In this document: in pieces, positions 11,759-21,800 of the stretch | How positions within the stretch are numbered: the first letter of the stretch is position 1 | How the letters are laid out: each line of letters begins with the position of its first letter | From: Flaveria trinervia | Taxonomy: Eukaryota; Streptophyta; Magnoliopsida; Asterales; Asteraceae | DNA: 64,000 bases | Reading direction: 5' to 3' | Assembly (NCBI GenBank): GCA_025506515.1 | Contig: CM046452.1 | Span: forward strand, 68,918,665 to 68,982,664 | Translations under genes and position numbers: made by a program | Notes under the pieces: model-generated | The model's input: only the letters and a program-made list of their open reading frames with translations | Databases searched by the model: none | Told to the model about the DNA's origin: nothing

Positions 11759-12914
11759 ATGGCTAACCTCAACCGTAGAAATGACCCAAACTTCTCCATG
11801 TAATTACACATGCAACACAATCAAGTTGCTCTGTTAAACTCTAAAAAAGATCCTCATTTCAAAGGTTTGTTGATTTTTGGCTCTGTCCAACTACTCCACC
11901 TCCCTTACCATTGATCATGTTCTTTATGAGGATCATTTGCTTGATTTTTGGAAGACCTATCAAGAGGTCATCATGGATGGGGAGAAGACATTGTCTGCTA
12001 CAGTGTAGGGGAGGACAATCGATATCACTCTAGCCATCATCAACACCCATATTCAGCTGGATGATGAGAAAGGTGAATTGTCCTTTCCCAAAGAAGTTTT
12101 CAACCACTCCTTTGAGAAAATGGGCTATGAGTGAGATTTTTTTCTATTAAGACCTTCAGGAAAGGGAAGGTCTCATCCCAGTGGAAGTACTTACTTCATG
12201 TGGTCATCCATAGTTTGTTAAACAAGCATGGGGGCTGGGACCAGATTCTTGAATATCTTTCCTTCATAGTGCATGGGATGGTTTAGGGGGTCAAGTTCAG
12301 GTACTCTTAGTTTGTTTATACAAATTTTCTTGCTAACTTGCACTCCTTAGAGTATTATATGTTTCCTAGATATGTTCAACACATTCTTAACTATGAACTG
12401 GTCTTATAGTTAAGGGAAACAGATAATATTCTTAAATTGGGACAAATGAAGCCTGCCAACTTTAAAATCTTGACGAAGCTAATTGTTGGCTTCTCTAGGG
12501 TAGAAACAACCCTGGTCTTAAAAATGTTAGAGTTCATTGCTCAAGGTGACAACCTAGCAACACAAGCTAGTGTTGAACCCACACCTTCTACCTCTCAACC
12601 ACCAAAACAACCACAAATCACCCTCATATACCAAAGAAAATCCAAACGAACCCCTGCACAAGCTACTCAGTCTATGTAGGCCCCCATACTACTACGCACA
12701 CAGGAAGAAGTGGACACTAGAGCTCTCACTTCTCCTGAGCAGAAAACCACTCCCATCTCTTCAAGAATTAGTGCTGAGGTTCCACATGCTTAGCCTGATG
12801 AGCTCACTAGCCCAACAGCCTTAAGCCTTCATTTTGAGTCTCAAAAATCTAGTGAACAACCTTCAGGGGAAAGTTACCATCTTTAGCCTTTAGATCTCAA
12901 CCAACCAATCCCTA
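11759..12914 (+). pseudogene. Copia-A third ORF (post-pol, unknown function), 5' part
   Basis: The first ATG after the TATA-like box opens MANLNRRND and soon meets a stop. In nearby frames a block including HNQVALLNSKKD, then a DFWKTYQEVI block and later WKYLLHVVIHSLLNKHGGWDQ and MFPRYVQHILNYEL, shows a folded domain of roughly 200 residues. The HNQVALL block is also readable in Copia-B and Copia-C. After it comes a Pro/Thr/Gln-rich linker (12540-12910). Sirevirus ORFs in this position are often called env-like, but I see no signal peptide or membrane segment here. The frame is broken many times. A gypsy LTR fragment interrupts it at 12915. Confidence 0.6.
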
Positions 12915-15102
12915 TGTCACACCCCAACCTTGACGGCGGAAACATCGAGGAGTGAGAGTTAAGATCGTTCACAGCCACATAACGCTATTAATAACCCAAA
13001 TATAAATTATTTATGAAATTCAATTGTATCATTACAAGCTTAAGTCTCAAAGAAACAAACGACATAACATAAAAGATAACAAGACTTTTTAATTCACTAC
13101 TTTACCTAGGTCCATTCCTAGATGTGTAAGCTTCAATGTGTAGGAATCAAACTTGGGCGTTTCCTGAAACATGTTAAAAATAAAGAGGTCAACAATAATG
13201 TTGGTGAGCATTCCATAGGTTAAGTACATAGATTATATATAAGATGGCAATTCAAGTCATAAATTAGTGAATAAAGTGATTAGGGATGTTATGAACAATG
13301 CAACAATCAAACGTCGACAAAGTTTTACAAGTCTCAAACGTGTACAAGATTATACGATCAGCTAAGTGTACTTGGATCAACCAAAGCAGGCTTGTCTTGC
13401 CCATAGATCTATGACTTCGCTGGGCTAGCAATAGTTAATGATTGTACATATAACGCCATAACATGGTAACCACGAAAGTTCAACTAACCACAACTTTACA
13501 AAATGAATTGCCATAGGTTTACAAGTCTCAAATAAGTTTACAAGTGCAATAGTATAAGTTAACATGCTTCACCCCAAAGTGTGAAAATAGGAAAAAAGGG
13601 GTATAGAATACTCACATGATCAATTAAGTATAAATTGGATGATTAATAAGAAATACTAACAAGCGTCGATTCAACATAGCCCTTCACAATGTACCTAAAA
13701 TATATATATTTACAAGATTTAAGTTTAATTGTAATTTTAATGGATTAAAGAGGATTAGGGTTTTAAATTGGGTATTTGGGGTTTTGTCAAATAATTATGT
13801 TCAACAAATGGGACCAACTATTTTTCTTGAAATCAATTAAAAGAAGTATATTATATATTTTATATATAGATATGAAAAAGAAACATTTATAGTAATTTAT
13901 AAGATTTATATATTAAGTTTAAATAAAGTTTTTATAACTAACATAAATGAACACGATTTAAATAATTTAAAGACATCGTTTGAAATAATAATTTTTGTGA
14001 ATTAACTATTATTTGAAGTCTAACTTTATAAAAATTTAAACTAAATGTAACACTTGTTTAAAGAAAATATTTTATCAGTATAATAGAGTGTTTAAGGAAA
14101 TAAATTTATAGAAATAATCAGTTGTCTTAAAAGAATAAATAAACCTTACAAACTTGATTTTTATACAATTTTTTTTTAGAAATTTTCTGTTTTTTTATAG
14201 GCTGAAAAGGCCTAAAAAAATATGCTGAGGGTGCCCGGGTTCGAACCCGGGACCTTAGAGTTGTGATGTGCTCGTGTGACCCGTAGGCCAAGGGCCGAAG
14301 CCGTGCTAAGACTTGGTTTTATAATTATAAGAACATTAACCCAATGAAATCCCCAAATTGCATAAACCCTAGAATGTTCTTGAATCAAATTGATCACCAA
14401 TTCGATTCTGTTGATGAATGTAGTCATGGGGCTTTTGTTCTCCAAGTTAATACGAGTATGTACATGTGTTCTACTTACCCGATTATGTGTGAATTGACAT
14501 GATTTGCTTCGGTTTATCCACGGTTCTTTCGCGATGAACAAGGATCCGTTTACGAGTTTTCGTTGTGTCTTTCATGCAATTGAGTGTGTAAAGAGTTTAA
14601 AGGGATCAAAGGTGTTGATTCCCCTCTGTTAAATAGGTTTAATTTAGCCGATTCAGTCCCGATCGGGTTTCATTTTTGCCTCGTTTGTTTCGGTTATGGT
14701 TCAGTGTTTAATTGGTTGTTAAACACAAATTAAACAACACCTTTAGTTTTGTAATGACTACACGTACGTTTCTCATCGCTCAAACGGCTCAATTTAACTA
14801 ATTTTAAGTGTAATTGCTTGGTAGCTTTCGGTTTCATATGGGTTCTTAATGAAACAATCATTTCGATCGAATTAACACCGGTTATGTATTCGTTTCGTGT
14901 CCACATTCGAAGCATTTCCTTTAATTCGATCGAATCGACCGTTTGTTGGGTGGTTTGCCCTCGCCGGAGCTCGGCTGGAGATGGTCGGAGCTCCACCGGT
15001 TTTGCGGGGAAAAAGAAAAGGTATGGTTTGGGTTTTCAAAAATTACACAAATGGTCCCTCAAGTTATAAATGTTTATTATTTTATGCAAAAACTTTCATT
15101 TA
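12915..15102 (-). mobile_element. Truncated inverted LTR of Gypsy-1 family
   Basis: This starts with TGTCACACCCCAACCT, the reverse complement of the end of the LTR at 25894-25909. It follows that LTR backwards to a point matching about 23708, including the block around ACACAAATGGTCCC (15048 here). The part matching 23378-23707, the first ~330 bp of the LTR, is absent, so no left LTR terminus exists and no target duplication can be assigned. The host ORF resumes just after it (KPWDVIDLTPSS in one frame near 15125). There is no coding sequence inside, but there is a tRNA-like element at 14231-14300. Confidence 0.85.
14231..14300 (-). other. tRNA-like A/B box pair inside Gypsy-1-type LTR
   Basis: On the minus strand, TTGGCCTACGGG (14280-14291) resembles a pol III A box and GGGTTCGAACCC (14237-14248) is a near-perfect B box with a strong T-arm-like stem. 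The A and B boxes start 44 nt apart, as in a tRNA. The flanks do not pair as an acceptor stem, so this is not a functional tRNA. The same pair, with the same spacing, is in the other LTR copy at 24508-24562. Confidence 0.55.
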
Positions 15103-17180
15103 AAGAAGAACTCAACCTGGAACACAAAAACCTTGGGATGTGATTGACCTAACTCCTAGCTCACCTATGCAAGAGGGTGATTCTACCAAAAAGGGGGAGA
15201 AAGTCCTTACAATCACGAAACCAGGGAGTTCTTCATAGAGCATGGACTTTGAGGACTCACCATCCTCACTTGCAACTATTCATACTCAGCAACTTCCTCA
15301 AGTTCATATTAATGTAGACTCTATAGACTCCTTCATTCAGAGCCTTTTTTAGGAAGGCATACCAAGGGTTGTGTTATCTCCATCTTTAGGAACTTCCAAC
15401 TACATCATAGGGTGGATGTATGATCCTAATAGAATAGCCCTTATTCTTCAAAGAGTTCAAGGGCAATAAGAGGTCTTCAACTTTCAGACCTGAACTACTA
15501 TGAAGGTTTTGACCTTATAAACATGCAACTTGTCAACCGAAGCCAATCCAGACAAGCTGACAACTAAGCTCAAAGGATTCAAGATAGGATTACTGAAGAG
15601 TTTAGCCTCAAAAGGAGACAAAGGCAATCAAGTAATGTCATTGGTCAACTGGATGTTCAGGCAAACCCTGAGATTAGCTTCAAAGGAAAACCCTTGACTC
15701 AAGGCCTGGTGATAGAACCTGAGAGCCCTGTCACACCTACAATTACTTCAGAAGTCCATTCCCTTGAAGAGACACCTACTGGTGAAGGTGTATCTCAACC
15801 TCTCTCAATCCAAAGCATGGATGTTACTCCAAGAAATAAAGGCTAAAGGTCTCTCCACCCTGAGTCACAAAGGTCTGTGAGTGACAAAGGGAAAAGGAAA
15901 ATGACTCTTGAGGAGATTGAGGAGGAGGAGGAGAGAGGGGAAAAAGAAACTAAGGGGAGAAAGATCCTTTGTTGGGTCTGTTGGCTTCAGGGAAGCTACA
16001 ATCAGGGCTGCTTCCAAACCAAACTCTAAAAATGATGAGTTGAGGGCCATCTGGAATGCTTACTTATAGACTAAGAACTATGATATTGATAATATCATCT
16101 CCCTCTCCTTAGAGGAATTGAATAATATAGCTGACATGAAATTGTCAACAGATAAGAAGGAAGTAAAGGATGCAAGATTGCTTCTTCAAATCAAAGAGGT
16201 AAAGAGACTAAAAAGGCTCTACAAACATGTTCCTACTCTTTCACCAGTTCAAGAAAGTCCTATGCAGGAGACTCTGGCTTCAGAAGAACCATAAGTAGAC
16301 AATGAAACTGTTAAGATCAACATGATCAACTACCTGAGTGCCACAGGTCTCTATCAGGCATATGCACTTCTTTCCTTTTCAATTGAGTAAATTGAGTTTG
16401 AGTATCTCAAGCAACTTGAACTTGAAGTACTCATAGAAAGAAATGCAACAAAAAGGAAGATAAAGGAAGAAGCTGTTAAAGCAAGAGCCATTATCCAAAA
16501 GAGTCAAAAGAAGTCTTTTGATAGGAAAATGATGATGAGCTTTATGAAACTATATGGATTCTCTGGAAGGAGACTTGACCCTATGTCTCTATCAACTATG
16601 GATGAGAACATTAGGGTGATCACGAATAAGATCAAAAAAGGAGAACTTGTTGACTTACTCTCCCCACCAAGTTAGGTACCTCAAGAAGTGGAGGTTAAGG
16701 TTGAACCTTTTGAGACAACATAACCTAGACCTCCTGCTGAATCTCAGCAAGCTTCGTCTTCTTATCCATAGCAGGGTTTAGTTCCCTCTCAATCTGAACC
16801 TGTGAGAGAGGAAAACCCAACTTTGAAAGACAAAGATGATCAAAAAGGTGCTACAAGCCACTTTTCTTAGTTAAAAGGTATGAAAGGGATAAAAAGGATG
16901 GCTTCTAGACCAAAGTCAAAGAAGAAAAGGAAATGAGCATCCATCTTCAAACCTCAGGATGAGTCAGAACATCATAAGGATGTGAAACAAGAGGAAGCTC
17001 CACCAACTCCAATCCAAATCGCTCCTCTGGCATCAGGAAGACCCATCTTATCCTAGACTTACACTACTAGTCTAGCAAGATGGAATGTTATTAGAGATCA
17101 AGGTATTGAAGAGGTCTACACATGGCATGACATGACATGTTCAATCTACCTCTACATGATCCTTTTGAGATGAGAAGACA
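15103..17180 (+). pseudogene. Copia-A third ORF, 3' part
   Basis: This continues the post-pol ORF after the LTR fragment. Readable blocks are WDVIDLTPSSPMQEGD (from 15129), a Glu/Lys-rich stretch near 15880-15960, a segment of charged helices (16080-16660; LEELNNIADMKL, IKEVKRLKRLYKHVP, ENIRVITNKIKKGEL) and a basic stretch (RMASRPKSKKKRK, near 16890). These resemble the C-terminal half of the Copia-B third ORF in style: highly charged, coiled-coil-like, with no hydrophobic span. Stops are frequent. The polypurine tract lies about 100 bp beyond. Confidence 0.5.
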
Positions 17181-17285
17181 CTATGAGAGTTTGAGTGATC
17201 CTGACAATCTAATGAATAAAGGTATGGTCATCATCATGATAAGGACTGCCAATATTTGAAGTCTTCAAATGTTTTGGTCACATCA

Positions 17286-17299
17286 GTCTAGGGGGAGTT
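17286..17299 (+). other. Copia-A polypurine tract
   Basis: The tract CTAGGGGGAGTT lies directly before the 3' LTR start TGTAAGG. It would prime plus-strand DNA synthesis. A CTAGGNGGAGTTTG form is shared with Copia-B (39763-39775), as expected for Sireviruses, which have a conserved tract. Confidence 0.75.
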
Positions 17300-18125
17300 T
17301 GTAAGGATTCATATAAGACTGGTGCAACCTAAAACATCCAAACATTCTGTCTTGCATGCATGCACTAAATGATGAAGTAAATGCTTCGAAAGTTTCACAC
17401 ACACTACATTATAAAATATTCTAAGTGTGAAATCTTCTGAAACCAAGACCAATATCTTCCGAAGCCAAACATGACGTCTTCCGAAGCTTCAAAGACAAAG
17501 TCTTCCAAAGCAAACACTTGAAGACAGATTTCTTTCGAAGACTTTTTAGTACATGCTTTATCTGATGTACTTTTACCATATACCTAGACCACGTTTCCAC
17601 TGCAACTTTGTTTGACTCACCAATTTTCACAAGTTGGTGAAAGGTCCATGCTTTTGGTAAACTGTACATTGAGTTCTTGAATTTGTTAAATTCTACTTTA
17701 TGTACATTTATCCTTTTTGTAATATATTAGGATGTGAGCTATGGCATGTCATAGTCACTTGTCAAAAAATAATCTACCTTTTGACTCTACATTGATTTTG
17801 TTGTTGTCTAGATTATGTATCCGCTAGCCTTCGAAGTATGGCCGGCTGTAGGATGTAGTATAAAGTATCTCAGGTCCCTTTGTAATCTGTTATGCTTTTA
17901 TGCTTTGTAAACACTTGTAAGGAACTTGAGACCAATATACAACATTCTTGAGAACCAAACACTTGTGTTATTGTTATTGTTCTTGTTCTGTCTCTTTATT
18001 ACTTGTGTTACTTAGTATCAAGGTGTGACTAGTTTCTAGTTTCCCATTTGATCTATAAGTGTTCTAACTCAGCTTTCCTCATTGTGTGTTGTGTTGTAAG
18101 TGACCAACCCTTAAATGGTCTTGCA
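17300..18125 (+). repeat. Copia-A 3' LTR
   Basis: It runs from TGTAAGG to TTGCA (826 bp). Perfect TTCCGAAG motifs are at 17457-17464 and 17479-17486, with near copies at 17383 and 17502. A TATA-like box, TATAAAG, is at 17859-17865 after a CCGGCTGTAGG block that is also recognisable in the Copia-B LTR. Its last ~610 bp match the 5' LTR at 4246-4858. Confidence 0.88.
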
Positions 18126-19020
18126 CTGATGAAGAATATATTTGAAATGAGTGCCATAGGGGAACTCAATTTATTTCTTGGAATCCAAGTGAAGGAGGTT
18201 GACAATGGCATCTTTACAAACTAGTCAAAGTATGTGTAAGACACACTACCAAAATTTCATCTGACTAACTGTAAGGTTGCTAAGACATACTAGTCAGATT
18301 TTTTACTTCAAGTTTACGTATCTTCATAAACCACTCTCTACCACCTGATCTTGTGGTGGAGTGTGTTGATGAACATATCTACAAGGATATGATTGGGTCT
18401 CTGATGTACCTTATAGTGAGAAAGCCTAATATCATGTTTGCGACATTTATTTGTGCAAGACATCAAGCCAACCACAAGATGTCACACGTGGTTGTGGTCA
18501 AGAGGATTCTCTGATATCTCAAAGGTGCTCCTAAACTAGGCATTTGGTATTCAAAGAATTCTAATTTCAATATGTTTGCTTATACAGATAGTGACTACGG
18601 TGGCGACAATATTACTGCAAATCTACCTCAAGGGGATGTCAATTTCTTGTTGGAACGATTAGTGCAAGAAACAATCATGTGCGTTTACATAAACTGCTAA
18701 ATTTGAATAAATTTTTGCTGCAAGCTACTATGCTCAATTGTTTTGGATTTAGAATCATATGCTGGACTATGTATTCAACTTCAAAGAGACTCCCATCCAC
18801 ATAGACAAAAACAGTGCTAACTCTATTATAGAGAATCCTATGCAGCACTCGAATACAAAGCACATCAACATCTAATATTAATTGATAAGAGATAATTTTG
18901 AAAAATGATTGATAAAACTAGTCAAAGTTAACACAAATGAAAAATATGTTGATCTACTCACAAAAACTTTTGATTAACAAAGATTTAAGCATCTTGTATA
19001 AGCCATTGGGATAATTATGA
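18126..19020 (+). pseudogene. Copia-C: RT C-terminus and RNase H remnant
   Basis: It begins inside the RT thumb region (LMKNIFEMSAIGELN block), directly after the Copia-A LTR. It continues with LGIQVKEVDNG, a heavily damaged GSLMYL region and an RNase H stretch (YTDSDYGG near 18580, and a block resembling NSAN-IENP-QHS-TKHIN near 18810-18870). It parallels Copia-A 10150-11043 but carries many stops, frameshifts and a small insertion near 18290-18325. It has no enzyme function. It is probably the continuation of the 552-2482 fragment; the intervening ~160 RT residues are missing. Confidence 0.78.
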
Positions 19021-19742
19021 GTAGATTTTCTTAAATTAATTACAAGGTTATTTTCCAAATGTGTGTATCTTCAAAATTGTCTATATCATTACTCATATAA
19101 GCCCAGTTTACCTTAGAGAAAAAAATTTCTAAATAATATCCTTAGAATTTTAAAAATTTATAGATATATTTACTTTCATAAGAAATTAAATTGACTTCGA
19201 AATAAAGTTATGTCTTCAAAACTAATAACTACTTACCAACAAATTTACCTTCTGAATGAACTCTAGTATATCTTCCTAAGCTTAAGTATGCTTCTAAGTA
19301 GTTATATCTTTTGAAGGACAATTTTCGTCCGAAAGCAATTATGCCACAGAAGCTTTATTCATCATTTAAATAAAACTTTTGATGTTTAATCTCTTCTAAA
19401 ACAAAATATGTTTTGAATGCAAAGTTACTATAAGTATTTTTCTTCAAAAGGAAATTCTTCTAGAGATAAGGAATATCTTTCGAAGTGGACACTTTTAAAA
19501 CAAAGTATGAAGATTTTCGAATTTCAAGATAACTATCTTTTTGGACACTTTTTCAGATGTGGAACCGATCCCCAGATTTCAAAGTTTATACTTTTGCATT
19601 AACTTTGTCTAAAATCCTACCATATAAATATCCTTACAATGGCTCCCGCTCTTTCTTCTTCTTCATCTGAAAAAGTTCTAGCCCTAAATTCATCCACAAA
19701 CCCTCTTGTTCTTAGCTTTTTTCTATCCCAAAGCTTTCTCAA
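19021..19742 (+). promoter_or_regulatory. Copia-C: decayed copy of the pre-third-ORF promoter-like unit
   Basis: The AT-rich non-coding gap is homologous in position to 11044-11758. TTCCGAAG-like motifs are present but degraded (near 19196, 19272, 19328 and 19474). TATAAATA is at 19623-19630, then a pyrimidine-rich leader, and an ATG at 19743, giving a TATA-to-ATG distance of 120 bp against 121 bp in Copia-A. An upstream ATG at about 19639 is unique to this copy. Function is inferred. Confidence 0.45.
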
Positions 19743-20155
19743 ATGGCCAACCGTAAACCCCAAAGCTAGTCCGATTTTTTCTACAACTTCATAAGCAACA
19801 TAATCAAGTTGCTTTGTTATTGTCTGAGAAAAATCTTGCTTTCTCAAACATTTGCCCTACTTTATTAGCCATTTATCCTACCTTACCGCACTTACCATTG
19901 ACCCTCCATTGTATGAAGAACAACTCCTTGAGTTCATACTAAGAGGTGATCTTAGAGGGTGAGGAGGCACTATCTGCCATAGTGTAGGGGAGGACAGTTT
20001 TTATCACCTCAACCACAATTAACACTCATCTCAGGCTAAATGATGAAGAAGGTGAGTTGTGTTTACCTAAATTTTATATTAATGAATCATTTAGACAGAT
20101 GGGCTATGAAAGGGAGTACATAGTTACAACTATCAAAAAAAGTTAGGTCTCCTAC
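19743..20155 (+). pseudogene. Copia-C third ORF, N-terminal fragment
   Basis: It opens with MANRKPQS, followed by a stop. The NQVALLLSEKNLAF block (about 19803) matches the HNQVALL block of Copia-A and Copia-B. Further matches reach the MGYERE block near 20100, where Copia-A has MGYE. The copy is cut off at about 20150, where minus-strand gypsy RT sequence begins. Function is unknown. Confidence 0.55.
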
Positions 20156-20512
20156 CTGTAGTAACCAGCCAGGCCTAAGAAGCTACGAATCTCGGATGGT
20201 ATCTTGGAGGTTCCCATTGCATCATCGTATCACCCTTCGCACGGTCCACCCTGATTCCCTCAGAATTAACCACATGACCCAGAAATTGAACTTCTCGTAA
20301 CCAAAACGCGCATTTAGAGAATTTAGCGTACAACTTCTTACTTCTGAGTGTCTCCAATACTTCTCAAATATGATCGACGTGTTCTTCTTCACTTTTTGAA
20401 TAAATAAGAATGTCATCAATGAACATTATCACCAATTCATCTAACATTGGCTAACATACCTAATTCATCTATCCTCAAAAACCAGCTGGCACCCTGAAGC
20501 TAATCAAACAGG
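20156..20512 (-). pseudogene. Gypsy RT fragment (minus strand), internally deleted
   Basis: On the minus strand, blocks from two parts of a Ty3-gypsy RT are seen. RIDDLFD and LQGASWF lie at about 20460-20512. FIDDILIYSKSE, with the second and third catalytic Asp, then LYAKFSKCAFWLREVQFLGHVVNSEGI, lie at about 20200-20440 (listed here as two adjoining motifs, AKFSKCAFW and EVQFLGHVV). The ~75 residues between LQGASWF and the catalytic block are deleted. A stop sits in DLFD*L. It joins head to head with Gypsy-1 RT at 20513. Confidence 0.78.
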
Positions 20513-21800
20513 TCATCAATCCTTGGTTTCAAATCGATTTGATTCCAGGAGCAAACCCTATGGCTAAGTAACCATATCGACTTGCACCATCAGAAATGCA
20601 AAAGCTACCTAGTCAACTTCATGAACTATCCGATAAGGGTTTTATCGTCCTTGTTCTTCGCCTTGGGGTGCACCTGTTCGATTCATCAAGAAGAAAGATG
20701 GACCGTTTAGTATGTGCATCGATTATGGTGAACTTAACAAGCTTACCATCAAGACCCGCTACCCTCTTTCTCGTATCGATGATCTTTTTGACAAACTTCA
20801 AGGAGCTGCCATTTTCTCGAAGATTGACTTACATTCTGGTTATCATCAATTACGAGTCCATGATGATGATATCCCAAAGACTACGTTCCGTACTCGATAT
20901 GGGTACTATGAGTTCATGGTTATCCCTTTTGGTTTAACAAATGCTCCTATTGTCTTCATGGATCTCATGAATCGAGTGTGCAAGCGTTATCTAGATAAAT
21001 TTGTGATCGTGTTCATTGACGACATACTTATCTATTCCAAGTCCAATATCGATCATGAACTTCACTTCCGACTTGTGCTTGAATTGTTGAAGAAGGAACA
21101 TTGTACGTGAAGTTATCGAAGTGTGAATTTTGGCTTGAGGAAGTTCAATTTCTAGGACACGTGGTGAATAGCCAAGGAATTCACGTTCACCCTGCAAAGG
21201 TGGAAGTTGTGCAGAATTGGTGTGTTCCTACAACTCCAACCAAAGTTCGTTCTTTCCTTGGTCTTGCTAGTTATTACCGGCGATTCATTGCTAACTTTTC
21301 AAGAATCGCCAAGCCACTTACTTCTTTGACTCAAAAGAATAAACCATTCGAGTAGGGTCTAAGCAAGAGGATGCCTTGAAGCACTATAACACAAGTTATG
21401 TAATGCTCCTATCTTGACACTAACCGATGGGAACAACGATTTCACCATATAATACGATGCATCTAAACAAGGTCTTGCTTGTCTTCTCATGCAATGAGGA
21501 AAGGTCGTAGCATATGCATTGAGACAATTGAAGGTCCACAAGTTGAATTACACGACACATGATCTCGAACTTGTTGTTATGGTTTTTGCCTTTAAGATTT
21601 GGAGTCATTACCTTTATGGTACAAAATGTATAGTCTACACCGATCACAAAAGCCTTCAACATGTGTTTAATAAAAAGATCTCAATATGAGACAACATTAT
21701 TGGGTAGAGTTGATTAGTGATTACGACTGTGACATTCGTTACCATCCTGGTAAGGCAAATGTCGTAGATAATGCACTAAGTCGGAAGATTCATAACAAGA
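20513..21800 (+). pseudogene. Gypsy-1 RT and RNase H
   Basis: It starts at the IDLIPG block that precedes RT. PYRLAPSEMQ and SQLHELSDKGF follow (20570-20640). After one frame change the palm runs open at 20712-21110 (MCIDYGELNKL, SKIDLHSGYHQL, TTFRTRYGYYEF, PFGLTNAP), with the catalytic FIDD at about 21015. Another shift precedes 21101-21355 (KLSKCEFW, LGLASYYRRFI). The RNase H part (21360-21800) is badly decayed but shows VYTDHKSLQHVF (about 21632) and a YHPGKANVV block (about 21740). The enzyme is dead. Confidence 0.85.

Larger units (their letters stand above)
4246..18125 (+). mobile_element. Copia-A: Sirevirus-type Ty1-copia retrotransposon
   Basis: In order: truncated 5' LTR, initiator-tRNA-Met type primer site, UBN2-type gag with two zinc knuckles, protease, integrase, RT, RNase H, a non-coding gap with a promoter-like unit, a third ORF, a polypurine tract and a complete 3' LTR. 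The copia order (integrase before RT), the long gag extension and the extra ORF after pol point to the Sirevirus lineage. The 3' LTR ends at 18125 and is followed at once by RT sequence of Copia-C. This suggests Copia-A jumped into that element, with CTGAT as the possible right target copy. The left target copy was lost with the first half of the 5' LTR. An inverted gypsy LTR piece sits in the third ORF. Confidence 0.85.

Noticed and set aside
14231..14300. Functional tRNA gene
   Set aside because: A and B boxes and the T-arm look right, but the flanks do not form an acceptor stem and no anticodon arm is convincing.
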